From Selenomonas sp. ND2010 (GTDB taxonomy: Bacteria; Bacillota; Negativicutes; Selenomonadales; Selenomonadaceae): a stretch of DNA of 52,766 nt. The stretch spans positions 1 to 52,766 of the forward strand of contig NZ_JNKI01000021.1 of the NCBI RefSeq assembly GCF_000702005.1, in the 5' to 3' direction. Position 1 is the first letter of the stretch, and every line of letters starts with the position of its first letter. This document shows, one piece after another, positions 43,371 to 50,454 of this stretch. The notes under the pieces were generated by a model. The model was not told the DNA's origin. It made no database searches and saw only the letters and a list, made by a program, of their open reading frames with translations. A program made the position numbers and the translations under genes.

Positions 43371-44188
43371 GTGTCAGCTTGACGAATGAACAGATTGAGC
43401 GCTATTCCCGCCATATCATCCTGCAGCAGGTGGGCGGCAAGGGCCAGGAAAAACTGCTGGGGGGCAAGGTGCTGGTCATCGGCACTGGCGGCCTTGGTGC
43501 CCCGGCGGCCATGTATCTGGCGGCAGCTGGCGTCGGCCAGATTGGCCTGGTCGATTTCGATGTGGTTGACCTTTCCAACTTGCAACGCCAGATTATCCAT
43601 CAGACGAAGGATGTGGGCAAGCCCAAAATCCAGTCGGGCAAGGAGACCATCGCTGAGATGAATCCCGATGTAACGGTCCATACCTATAATGAACTGGTGA
43701 CGTCGGCCAACATCCGCGACATCATCCGGGATCAGGATTACGATTTCATCATCGATGGCACGGATAATTTCCCGGCGAAGTTCTTGATCAACGATGCCTG
43801 CGTCATGGAACAGAAGGCTTACTCCCATGCAGGCATCATCCGGTTCCAGGGACAGCTCATGACTTATGTGCCGGGACAGGGGCCCTGCTATCGCTGCGTA
43901 TTCCCGACGATGCCGCCGAAGGACGCGGTACCCACCTGCCGCCAGGCAGGCGTGCTCGGCGTCATGGGCGGTATCATCGGCACCTTGCAGGCAACGGAGG
44001 CCCTCAAGTATATCTTAGGCGTTGGCGATTTGCTCAATGGTTATCTGCTGACCTATGATGCGCTGACCATGACCTTCCGCAAGGTCAAGATTCCGCACAA
44101 TCACGATTGCGCGGTCTGCGGCGATCATCCGACCATCACGGAGCTCGTCGACTATGAGCAGCCGGCCTGCGACCTGCGCAATCATTAA
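43367..44188 (+). CDS. E1-like sulfur-carrier adenylyltransferase (ThiF/MoeB/HcyF-like)
   Basis: 273 residues. Nucleotide-binding motif GTGGLGA (39-45), then LVDFDVVDLSNLQRQIIH with the catalytic Asp/Asn/Arg set (N71, R74 region), and two Cys pairs: CYRC (in GPCYRCVFP) and CAVC near the C-terminus that bind zinc. PTCRQAGVLGVMGGIIG is the crossover-loop region. It adenylates the C-terminal Gly of a beta-grasp carrier, priming it for sulfur transfer. Placed between the carrier and its protease, it should serve that carrier; it may also serve ThiS, since no other ThiF is in the window. Confidence 0.9.
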   Translation: MSVSLTNEQIERYSRHIILQQVGGKGQEKLLGGKVLVIGTGGLGAPAAMYLAAAGVGQIGLVDFDVVDLSNLQRQIIHQTKDVGKPKIQSGKETIAEMNPDVTVHTYNELVTSANIRDIIRDQDYDFIIDGTDNFPAKFLINDACVMEQKAYSHAGIIRFQGQLMTYVPGQGPCYRCVFPTMPPKDAVPTCRQAGVLGVMGGIIGTLQATEALKYILGVGDLLNGYLLTYDALTMTFRKVKIPHNHDCAVCGDHPTITELVDYEQPACDLRNH

Positions 44189-44200
44189 GGAGGGAGTGCG

Positions 44201-44614
44201 ATGGTGATTGAACTGAAATTAACAGATTATCTGGAAATGGTGCGTCATGCCCGCGCCACAGCTCCTATTGAGGATTGCGGGCTGTTGGGCGGCCGGATTG
44301 AAGGCGATGTCAAGAAAGTGGAGAAGGTCTTTTATCTGACGAATACCGACCAAAGCGCAGAGCATTTTTCCCTGGACCCCAAGGAGCAGTTTGCGGCGGT
44401 CAAGGAACTGCGCGAGCAGGGCCTCGTGCTCCTGGGCAATTGGCACAGCCATCCAGCCAGTCCCTCCCGCCCTAGTGAGGAGGACAAGCGGCTGGCCTTC
44501 GATACCCAGGCAAGCTATTTTATTTTATCCCTAAATGGCGGTGAGCCGGTGCTCAACAGTTTCCAGGTCAGCCGCGATAAAGTGGTGACGAAGGAAGATT
44601 TGCGGATTCGCTGA
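44201..44614 (+). CDS. JAMM/Mov34 metalloprotease (Mec/HcyD-like)
   Basis: 137 residues, single JAMM domain. Zinc ligands and catalytic residues are all visible: E24 in APIEDCGLLGG, and H82-S-H84-P-x6-S-x2-D95 in NWHSHPASPSRPSEED. Such peptidases in sulfur-carrier operons remove residues after the Gly-Gly of the carrier. The carrier at 43161 has exactly such a tail (Ala-Arg), so this is the likely substrate. RBS AAGGAGGG. Same operon, 12 nt behind the E1 gene. Confidence 0.92.
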   Translation: MVIELKLTDYLEMVRHARATAPIEDCGLLGGRIEGDVKKVEKVFYLTNTDQSAEHFSLDPKEQFAAVKELREQGLVLLGNWHSHPASPSRPSEEDKRLAFDTQASYFILSLNGGEPVLNSFQVSRDKVVTKEDLRIR

Positions 44615-44644
44615 TGATATGTGTGATATTTAGGAGGAATTACG

Positions 44645-45505
44645 ATGGCAGTGGATTATAAAGAGCTCAAAAAGGGCGGCTTCATGCGGCAGAGACAGAA
44701 GGATTGTTTTTCCATGCGCCTCAAGTCCGTGGGCGGTCACTTTACGGCGGCCCAGCTGGCCACCGTGCAGCAGGTGGCGGAGAAGTTCGGTCAGGGCTAT
44801 GTGCATCTGACGAGCCGGCAGGGCATCGAAATCCCTTTCATCAACGTGCAGGATATTGATGACGTCAAGAAAGCCCTGAAAGCAGGCGGCGTGGAGGTAG
44901 GCGTCTGCGGCCCGCGCGTGCGCACGATTACGGCCTGCCAGGGAGCGGCTGTCTGCCCCTCCGGTCTCATCGATACGGTCAAGCTGGCCAATGAATTCGA
45001 CAAGCGCTATGGCGGCCGCGAGCTGCCCCATAAATTTAAGTTCGGTTTCACGGGTTGCCACAACAACTGCCTGAAAGCCGAGGAAAACGATATGGGCATC
45101 AAGGGCGGCGTGCGTCCTGAGTGGAAATCGGATGCTTGTATCTACTGTGGTGTTTGTGGGGCTGTGTGTCCCGAGAAAGCCATCGAAGTGGATAAGGGGG
45201 GCAAGAAATTGACGCTGGCTTTAGAGAAATGCGTTTACTGCGGCAAGTGCATCAAGAGCTGCCCCACCGATGCCTGGACCGGGGAGAACGGCTTTGTGAT
45301 TTCCTTCGGTGGTCTCTATGGCAACCGCATCGCTGTGGGCCGTCATTTCCTGCCGATTATCTTTGAGGAAGAGAAACTCTACGAGATTGTCGATGTCGCC
45401 TTGAAATTCTTTGAGGACAACGCGAAGCCCAGCGAGCGGTTTGCCAATTGCCTGGACCGCGTGGGTTGGGAGAAGTTTGAGCAGGCAGTGGAGGAAGTAT
45501 TATGA
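44645..45505 (+). CDS. Small siroheme sulfite reductase with two-cluster ferredoxin domain
   Basis: 286 residues. N-terminal ferredoxin-like half (GYVHLTSRQGIEIPFINV), siroheme/[4Fe-4S] ligands C98-x5-C104 (TACQGAAVCPSG) and C138-x3-C142 (TGCHNNC), then a built-in ferredoxin domain with two [4Fe-4S] motifs (C165, C168, C171, C175-P and C196, C199, C202, C206-P). It is about half the size of assimilatory CysI/NirA and resembles AsrC and the Sir protein of carrier-based homocysteine operons. It should reduce sulfite from AprAB to sulfide. RBS TAGGAGG. Overlaps tusA by 4 nt (ATGA). Confidence 0.9.
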   Translation: MAVDYKELKKGGFMRQRQKDCFSMRLKSVGGHFTAAQLATVQQVAEKFGQGYVHLTSRQGIEIPFINVQDIDDVKKALKAGGVEVGVCGPRVRTITACQGAAVCPSGLIDTVKLANEFDKRYGGRELPHKFKFGFTGCHNNCLKAEENDMGIKGGVRPEWKSDACIYCGVCGAVCPEKAIEVDKGGKKLTLALEKCVYCGKCIKSCPTDAWTGENGFVISFGGLYGNRIAVGRHFLPIIFEEEKLYEIVDVALKFFEDNAKPSERFANCLDRVGWEKFEQAVEEVL

Positions 45506-45756
45506 GTGAAGCATGGAAGATTGATGATACGATTGACATCACCGATGTCGTTTGTCCGATTACGTTCGTGAAGGTCAAGATGGCCCTCGAAGATTTGGAC
45601 GATGGGCAGATCCTGGGCGTTCATCTCAATGAAGGGGAGCCCATCCAGAACGTGCCGCGCAGCCTGAAAGATGAAGGGCATAAGGTCCTGTCGGTCAGCC
45701 AGGCCGCCGATGGCACCTATGACCTCGTTGTGCAAAAAGGTGGGCGGGAGTTATGA
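45502..45756 (+). CDS. TusA family sulfurtransferase
   Basis: 84 residues. TusA signature with catalytic C18 in DVVCPITFVKVKMALEDL (usual form C-P-x-P; here C-P-I-T). TusA proteins carry persulfide sulfur; in this operon it probably hands sulfur from sulfide or a persulfide donor to the adenylated carrier. Start overlaps the Sir stop; the metY-like start overlaps its own stop (ATGA), so all three are translationally coupled. Confidence 0.88.
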   Translation: MSEAWKIDDTIDITDVVCPITFVKVKMALEDLDDGQILGVHLNEGEPIQNVPRSLKDEGHKVLSVSQAADGTYDLVVQKGGREL

Positions 45757-46982
45757 GATTCACGACCCGGCTGCTGCACGATTCTTTTGGCCCCGATAAG
45801 GCCACAGGAGCGGTGACGCAGCCCCTTTACCAGAGTACGGCCTTTTATCAGGAAACGGCCGAAGATATGGAAAAGATCTTTGCCGGGCGTAAGCCCGGTT
45901 TTGTCTACACCCGGGTGGGCAATCCGACCATTGCCAGCTTTGAGATGCGCATCCGCTCCCTGGAGGGCGGTGTCGGCGCTGTGGCCTGTGCTTCGGGTAT
46001 GGCGGCGGTTTCTCAGGCAGTACTCAATGTCGTTTCTCAGGGGGATGAGATTGTGGCCTCGGGGGGCCTTTATGGCGGCACGAGTTCGATTTTCCGGGAT
46101 CTTGCGGAATTTGGTATTAGGGTGCACTATGCCAAGGGGGATGCGCCGGCTGATTTTGCGGAGCTTATCACGGAGCGTACGCGGCTCCTCTATGTGGAGA
46201 CCATCGGCAATCCAAAACTCAATGTGGTGGATATCGAGGCGCTGGCAAAGCTGGCACACAGCTATGATATTCCGCTGTTTGTGGACAACACCGTCACGAC
46301 GCCCTATCTTTGCCAGCCACTTTCTTTAGGCGCCGATGTGGTGATCCATTCGACCTCGAAAGCCCTGAATGGCAATGGCAACTCCGTGGGGGGCATCATC
46401 ATCAGCGGCGGCCGTTTCAAGTGGGACCCGGCGCGGTTTCCGAAGTTCCGCCAGTTCCAGTTCGGCCCCATGAGTTTCAGCGTGCGGCTGCGCATGCGCA
46501 TGGTCACCGACTATGGCGGCTGTATGGCACCCTTCAATGCCTATCTGACGGGCATCGGCCTCGATACGCTGGCTTTGCGCCTGGATAGAGCCTGTACGAA
46601 TGCGCGGGAACTGGCCAGGTTTTTGCAGGCCCAGGGACTGGCGGTCAATTATCCAGGCCTTGCCGATAGTCCCTGGCATGAGATTGCGGCCAAGCAGTTT
46701 GGCGGTCATTTCGGCACGCTTTTGACGGTGCGGCTTGGCAGCAAGGAACGAGCCTATCGATTCATCAACGCACTGCAGTATGCCCTCAATGTCTCCAATA
46801 TCGGCGATGCCCGCACGCTGGTCGTCCATCCGGCTTCGACGATTTTTGCCCATGCCAGTGAGGCGGAAAAGGACTATGCCGGTGTCACCAGCGATCTGGT
46901 ACGCATAAGCGTTGGTCTGGAGGATGCGGAGGATCTGCTGGCGGATTTTGGGCAGGCGCTGGCGAAGCTGGCTGAGTCATGA
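45753..46982 (+). CDS. metY: MetY-like PLP enzyme (O-acetylhomoserine sulfhydrylase family)
   Basis: 409 residues, Cys/Met metabolism PLP family. N-terminal TRLLHDSFGPDKATGAVTQP and QSTAFYQET, phosphate-site YGGTSSIF, PLP-ring Asp D178 in VDNT, Schiff-base Lys K203 in HSTSKALNGNGNSVGG, and R-rich C-terminal end. MetY makes homocysteine from O-acetylhomoserine and sulfide; in carrier-based systems it takes sulfur from the thiocarboxylate. Cystathionine gamma-synthase/lyase are relatives, but the GNGNSVGG loop and the context favour MetY. Last gene of the operon; cysE follows with its own promoter. Confidence 0.82.
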   Translation: MRFTTRLLHDSFGPDKATGAVTQPLYQSTAFYQETAEDMEKIFAGRKPGFVYTRVGNPTIASFEMRIRSLEGGVGAVACASGMAAVSQAVLNVVSQGDEIVASGGLYGGTSSIFRDLAEFGIRVHYAKGDAPADFAELITERTRLLYVETIGNPKLNVVDIEALAKLAHSYDIPLFVDNTVTTPYLCQPLSLGADVVIHSTSKALNGNGNSVGGIIISGGRFKWDPARFPKFRQFQFGPMSFSVRLRMRMVTDYGGCMAPFNAYLTGIGLDTLALRLDRACTNARELARFLQAQGLAVNYPGLADSPWHEIAAKQFGGHFGTLLTVRLGSKERAYRFINALQYALNVSNIGDARTLVVHPASTIFAHASEAEKDYAGVTSDLVRISVGLEDAEDLLADFGQALAKLAES

Positions 46983-47004
46983 GGGGGCTATGAAACGGTT
47001 TTGA

Positions 47005-47033
47005 TTGACAGATATACGTCTGTATGCTACCAT
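47005..47033 (+). promoter_or_regulatory. Promoter of cysE
   Basis: TTGACA (47005-47010), 17-nt spacer, TACCAT (47028-47033). ACAGA-N6-TCTGT (47008-47023) forms a short inverted repeat over the spacer. Confidence 0.65.
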
Positions 47034-47039
47034 GAAACA

Positions 47040-47108
47040 AGAATCCAATGCATGGACAAATCAAAGGGTTCCGAATCCTGTTTTGGTCAGGTTTTGGAAC
47101 CTTTTTTG
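47040..47108 (+). ncRNA. Putative leader RNA C (cysE), ends in terminator
   Basis: Terminator: GGTTCC (47067-47072) and CCTG (47077-47080) pair with CAGG (47088-47091) and GGAACC (47096-47101), T run to 47107. An alternative upstream pairing GAATCC (47041-47046)/GGGTTC (47066-47071, one G-U) encloses TGG-ACAAA-TCA (47053-47063) and would occupy the terminator 5' arm. The layout is like leaders A, B and D but the stems are weaker. cysE starts 35 nt downstream. Confidence 0.55.
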
Positions 47109-47142
47109 TATAGAAAACGATATTACCAGAAGAGGTACTGAT

Positions 47143-48099
47143 ATGAAGGAACTTATTTCAACGGAGATACATGACATTACCCGGGAAATCATTGCCGACT
47201 ATGATAAGAAGCGGCATATTGACAAGCTGGACGTGTTCAACCAGCCCGATACCAAGGTTATCTATGAACTGATCCAGGAACTCGTACGGGTGGCCTATCC
47301 CGGATTTACGAAAGATAAGAGCTACCGCATTTACGACATCCGCAACAACCTTTCGATGGTCATCGAGGATATTGCTTTCCGCCTCAACAAGCAGATTGCC
47401 ATTGCCCTGCGCTATGGGGAACATCCCGATGAGGAAAAACTGGAGGCGACGCGGCTGGAGGCCCAGAAAATCACGCTGGCATTCCTGCGCCGCATCCCGG
47501 AAATCCGCGAATATCTGGCCACTGATGTGGAGGCGGTCTTCGATGGCGATCCTGCGGCCGAAAGTGCCGATGAAATCATCTTTGCCTATCCGGGGCTCTA
47601 CGCAATCACGATTTTCCGTTTTGCCCATGTGCTTTATGAGCTCGGCGTGCCGGTGATACCGCGCATCATGACGGAGCTGGCCCACAGCAAGACAGGCATC
47701 GATATCAACCCAGGGGCAAAGATTGGCAAATACTTCATGATCGACCATGGCACGGGCATCGTCATCGGCGAGACCACGGAAATCGGCGAACACGTCAAGG
47801 TCTACCAGGGGGTGACGCTGGGGGCGCTGTCGACTTCGGGGGGACGCAAGCTGTTCAACAAGAAGCGTCATCCGACCATCGAGGATCATGTGACGATCTA
47901 CTCGGGAGCATCGATCCTCGGCGGCGATACAGTCATTGGCCGCGGTTCGGTTATCGGCGGCAATGTATTTTTGACGAAGTCCATTGCACCGGATACGAAG
48001 GTCAGTGTCAAGAATCAGGAGCTTCGCTACAATCAGGGGCGCCGGGAGATACAGGAAGTAGAAGCAGACCCCGATGCGGCTTGGTTCTATGTAATTTAA
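47143..48099 (+). CDS. cysE: Serine O-acetyltransferase (EpsC/CysE-type)
   Basis: 318 residues from ATG 47143; the longer frame from 47005 runs through the promoter and terminator and is rejected. Helical N-terminal ~170 residues, then a left-handed beta-helix of hexapeptide repeats: IDINPGAKIGKYFMIDHGTG, VVIGETTEIGEHVKVYQGVT, LGALSTSGG, HPTIEDHVTIYSGASILGG. His of DHGTG is catalytic in this family. Makes O-acetylserine for cysteine synthesis. The ~310-residue length and helical N-terminus match EpsC-type enzymes. No cysK in the window. Preceded by leader RNA C. Confidence 0.93.
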   Translation: MKELISTEIHDITREIIADYDKKRHIDKLDVFNQPDTKVIYELIQELVRVAYPGFTKDKSYRIYDIRNNLSMVIEDIAFRLNKQIAIALRYGEHPDEEKLEATRLEAQKITLAFLRRIPEIREYLATDVEAVFDGDPAAESADEIIFAYPGLYAITIFRFAHVLYELGVPVIPRIMTELAHSKTGIDINPGAKIGKYFMIDHGTGIVIGETTEIGEHVKVYQGVTLGALSTSGGRKLFNKKRHPTIEDHVTIYSGASILGGDTVIGRGSVIGGNVFLTKSIAPDTKVSVKNQELRYNQGRREIQEVEADPDAAWFYVI

Positions 48100-48109
48100 G
48101 AGGAAAAGC

Positions 48110-48143
48110 AACTCCGCTGGCTCGGTATGGGGCCAGCGGAGTT
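48110..48143 (+). terminator. Hairpin after cysE, likely terminator
   Basis: AACTCCGCTGGC (48110-48121) pairs exactly with GCCAGCGGAGTT (48132-48143). Tail TATAGTTTT is only partly T-rich. Between 48156 and 48223 I see nothing further. Confidence 0.7.
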
Positions 48144-48223
48144 TATAGTTTTGGGGAGTGGGGGCGAGGCGTTGCCGCGAATTTGAATCCGCAAACTTCT
48201 TGCATAAATGAGAACAAAATATT

Positions 48224-48265
48224 CATATTATACATATTGACTATGTATGTATAATATGATATAGT
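48224..48265 (+). promoter_or_regulatory. Promoter with 12-bp inverted repeat for the YeiH-like gene
   Basis: TTGACT (48237-48242), 17-nt spacer, TATAGT (48260-48265). CATATTATACAT (48224-48235) and ATGTATAATATG (48247-48258) form a perfect inverted repeat around the -35, one arm upstream and one in the spacer: a repressor-type arrangement. Confidence 0.7.
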
Positions 48266-48271
48266 ATCAAC

Positions 48272-48352
48272 AACGATAGGAACTGACCAAAAAATTGGAG
48301 GTTCCAAGGACATACAGCTTTGGGCTGGCTATGTCCTTGGAACCTCTTTTTT
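48272..48352 (+). ncRNA. Putative leader RNA D (YeiH-like gene) with competing hairpins
   Basis: Upstream hairpin: GGAAC (48279-48283), TGA, CCAA-AAAA-TTGG (48287-48298), AG, GTTCC (48301-48305). Terminator: GAGGTTCCAAGGACATA (48298-48314) pairs perfectly with 48330-48346, T run to 48352. GTTCC is used by both, so only one can form. The order outer stem, 3 nt ending in A, inner stem, A-rich loop, inner stem, AG, outer stem is the same as in leaders A and B. Confidence 0.65.
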
Positions 48353-48416
48353 GTTTCTATTCGCACTTATCGTTATTATTTGTCAGGGTTAATTGGTAAG
48401 AAAGGAGCTGATTGGT

Positions 48417-49901
48417 ATGACGGCAGAACCACATGAACTGCTCGTACAGAAGCCGGGCTTTTTCCAGAGTGAAGATTGGTGGGCCGTATGGCTGGGGCTT
48501 TTGATCGTTGCCTTGGGGGCAGGACAGGCAGCAGGTGTTGACCTTTTGGGATGGGTCGCCAAGTACAATGTCTGGTCGGATATCGGCAAGGCTGTGGCCC
48601 CAAATTCCAAGGATTTTGCTTTCCTTGGGGGCTTTGGTTCGATGCTGGCGACGTACTTGTTCCTGCTCATCCTCACCACAGCTGGCGCCTACTTCATGGG
48701 AAGTTCGGTCAAGCGCTTTGTGGCCGGTTTTACGATTCTCTACTGGGTAACAGTGGCTGCTAATACTGCGGGAAACTTTGCGTATCTGGCAGCTACGCCG
48801 AACAATCTGGAGAAGTTTGGCATCGGCTGGTCATTGGGGCTCGGTGAGCTCGGCTTTGTCATTGCCTTGGTGCTTGGCCTTATCATCGGGAATTTCTTTC
48901 CGAAGGCTGCGGCTTTCCTGTCCACAGCTGCCAAGCCGGAGTGGTATATCAAAACAGGTATCGTTATCTTAGGCATGACAATTGCCATCAAGACAGTCGG
49001 TGCGATGGGGCTGGCGAGTACCGTTATTTTCCGCGGTATCTGCGCGGTAGTTGAAGCGTATCTGATTTACTGGCCAGTCGTTTATATCATTGCCCGCAAG
49101 TTCTTCAAGTTTACGCCGGAATGGGCGGCACCGATGGCTTCGGGGATTTCCATCTGTGGTGTGGCCGCTGCGATTGCCACGGGCAGTGCCATTCGGGCCA
49201 GAGCAATCGTGCCGACGGTGCTTTCTTCGGTCATTATCGTATTCGTAGCGGTGGAGCTATTGATCCTGCCGTGGATTGCCACCACGTTTTTTGCGGATGA
49301 TCCGCTGGTGGCTGGCGCCTGGATGGGCCTGGCCGTCAAGAGTGATGGCGGTGCCATTGCCTCTGGGGCCATCACCGATTCGCTGATCCGCGCTAAAGCC
49401 TTGGCTGAGTATGGCGTGAACTATCAGGAGGGCTGGACGCTGATGGCGGCCACTACGGCGAAGGTGTTCATCGATGTGTTTATCGGTATTTGGGCCTTCG
49501 TGCTGGCTGTGGTCTGGTCTGTCTATCAGATCGGTACCAAACGCAGCGAAGGCAAATCCTACCAGGTTTCCTTCCGCGAGATTGGCGACCGTTTCCCGAA
49601 ATTCCTGATTGGTTTTCTCGTGGTATTTGGTGGTGTGTTCCTCTGGGGGATCACGAATCCCGATATCGTAAAAGCCGCTGGGGCTGGTGCCGGACAGGCA
49701 AACCTCTTGCGCAGTATCTTCTTTGGCCTTTGCTTCTTTTCCATTGGCCTCATTACCAATGTGCGCAAGCTTTGGGCCGAAGGACTTGGCCGCATCGTCG
49801 GTGTCTATGCCCTTGCGCTATTCGGCTTTATCCTCTGGGTAGGCCTTGGCATTTCGTATCTGTTCTACCATGGCATCCTGCCGCCGGTGGTTGCTTCGTA
49901 A
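48417..49901 (+). CDS. YeiH/UPF0324 family membrane transporter (putative sulfate exporter family)
   Basis: 494 residues from ATG 48417 (AAAGGAG 9 nt before). About 12-14 membrane helices. Family blocks: VALVLGLIIGNFFP-type helix, KTGIVILGMTIAIKTVGAMG, GISICGVAAAIATGSAIRAR, LPWIATTFFADDPLVAGAWM and a final FFSIGLITNVRKLWAEG, as in YeiH/Cons_hypoth698 proteins. The family is often annotated as sulfate export but the substrate is not settled; its position in a sulfur regulon with a leader terminator supports an inorganic sulfur compound. Followed 19 nt later by a small one-helix protein, likely its partner. Confidence 0.85.
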   Translation: MTAEPHELLVQKPGFFQSEDWWAVWLGLLIVALGAGQAAGVDLLGWVAKYNVWSDIGKAVAPNSKDFAFLGGFGSMLATYLFLLILTTAGAYFMGSSVKRFVAGFTILYWVTVAANTAGNFAYLAATPNNLEKFGIGWSLGLGELGFVIALVLGLIIGNFFPKAAAFLSTAAKPEWYIKTGIVILGMTIAIKTVGAMGLASTVIFRGICAVVEAYLIYWPVVYIIARKFFKFTPEWAAPMASGISICGVAAAIATGSAIRARAIVPTVLSSVIIVFVAVELLILPWIATTFFADDPLVAGAWMGLAVKSDGGAIASGAITDSLIRAKALAEYGVNYQEGWTLMAATTAKVFIDVFIGIWAFVLAVVWSVYQIGTKRSEGKSYQVSFREIGDRFPKFLIGFLVVFGGVFLWGITNPDIVKAAGAGAGQANLLRSIFFGLCFFSIGLITNVRKLWAEGLGRIVGVYALALFGFILWVGLGISYLFYHGILPPVVAS

Positions 49902-49920
49902 ATAGAAAGGATGAAATATC

Positions 49921-50109
49921 ATGAGTGATCTTGCCATCAAAAACAGGGCTGCAGATTTGGAAGTCCGCGGTTATGAAGAACATCCGGAACTTATCCAGCA
50001 GAATGCAGAATGGACGGATCTTTCGCCCGTTGAGGTGAAACTCTGCGGGATATCGCTGGGATTAGGCCTGATTTTATTAGGCGTGTTCCTGTATGTCTTC
50101 CGGGGCTGA
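49921..50109 (+). CDS. Small single-helix membrane protein next to the YeiH-like transporter
   Basis: 62 residues. Soluble acidic N-terminal half (SDLAIKNRAADLEVRGYEEH) followed by one membrane helix (LCGISLGLGLILLGVFLYVF) near the C-terminus. RBS AAAGGATG. No family recognised. Same transcript as the transporter and ended by a strong palindrome, so an accessory subunit is likely (inference). Confidence 0.75.
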   Translation: MSDLAIKNRAADLEVRGYEEHPELIQQNAEWTDLSPVEVKLCGISLGLGLILLGVFLYVFRG

Positions 50110-50121
50110 TAGCGGTTGAGG

Positions 50122-50165
50122 ACACAAAGAGGGGACTGTTGCATGCAACAGTCCCCTCTTTGTGT
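50122..50165. terminator. Perfect 44-bp palindrome, probable terminator
   Basis: Each arm has 22 bases with no spacer; the centre is GCATGC (50141-50146). Arms begin ACACAAAGAGGGG and end CCCCTCTTTGTGT. It follows the small membrane protein by 12 nt. CTCTTTGTGT is only a moderate T tract, so it may act from both sides. Confidence 0.75.
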
Positions 50166-50206
50166 ATTATCCCATTCATTGGATATGGCGGGGGGATTTT
50201 GACCGG

Positions 50207-50356
50207 TTAAAAATAAATATGGGACAGGTCAAGCAGCCCGTCTTTGAGCAGATGGGTAAATTCCGGTTCATGATAGCCGGAGATTTCTGGCAGATACAGC
50301 GGGGGAAAACCGGCGGCCTTGGATGCCTCGCGGACGTAATATAATAGTTGATAAAG
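50207..50356 (-). pseudogene. Unidentified 3' gene remnant
   Basis: Minus-strand frame of 49 codons ending in TAA (50207-50209), closed upstream by TGA (50357-50359), with no start codon or RBS. The C-terminal ~40 residues read like genuine protein (REASKAAGFPPLYLPEISGY, then HEPEFTHLLKDGLLDLSHIYF) and use G/C-rich codons, whereas the DNA beyond ~50338 is AT-rich. I do not recognise the family. It looks like the tail of a gene cut off at about 50338. Confidence 0.5.
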
Positions 50357-50396
50357 TCAATATTTTTATCGTGGACATTATAAGATTTGTTTGTGG

Positions 50397-50425
50397 TTGA
50401 CGGTTTTTTCTGGCTATTGTACGAT
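50397..50425 (+). promoter_or_regulatory. Promoter of the TRIC/UPF0126 gene
   Basis: TTGACG (50397-50402), 17-nt spacer, TACGAT (50420-50425), 30 nt before the start codon. Confidence 0.65.
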
Positions 50426-50454
50426 AGGGGCACAGGGATAAAGGAGTTTTTGCT

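Noticed and set aside
47005-47142. N-terminal extension of cysE to 47005
   Set aside because: Would translate the promoter and leader terminator; ATG 47143 fits family length.
48279-48305. Kink-turn in leader D (TGA opposite AG)
   Set aside because: A k-turn needs a 3-nt bulge plus tandem G-A pairs; only one G-A pair is possible here.
50176-50433. 85-codon minus-strand frame starting MPLSYNSQ
   Set aside because: Crosses the AT-rich junction, low-complexity, no RBS; a neighbouring frame holds the better gene remnant.
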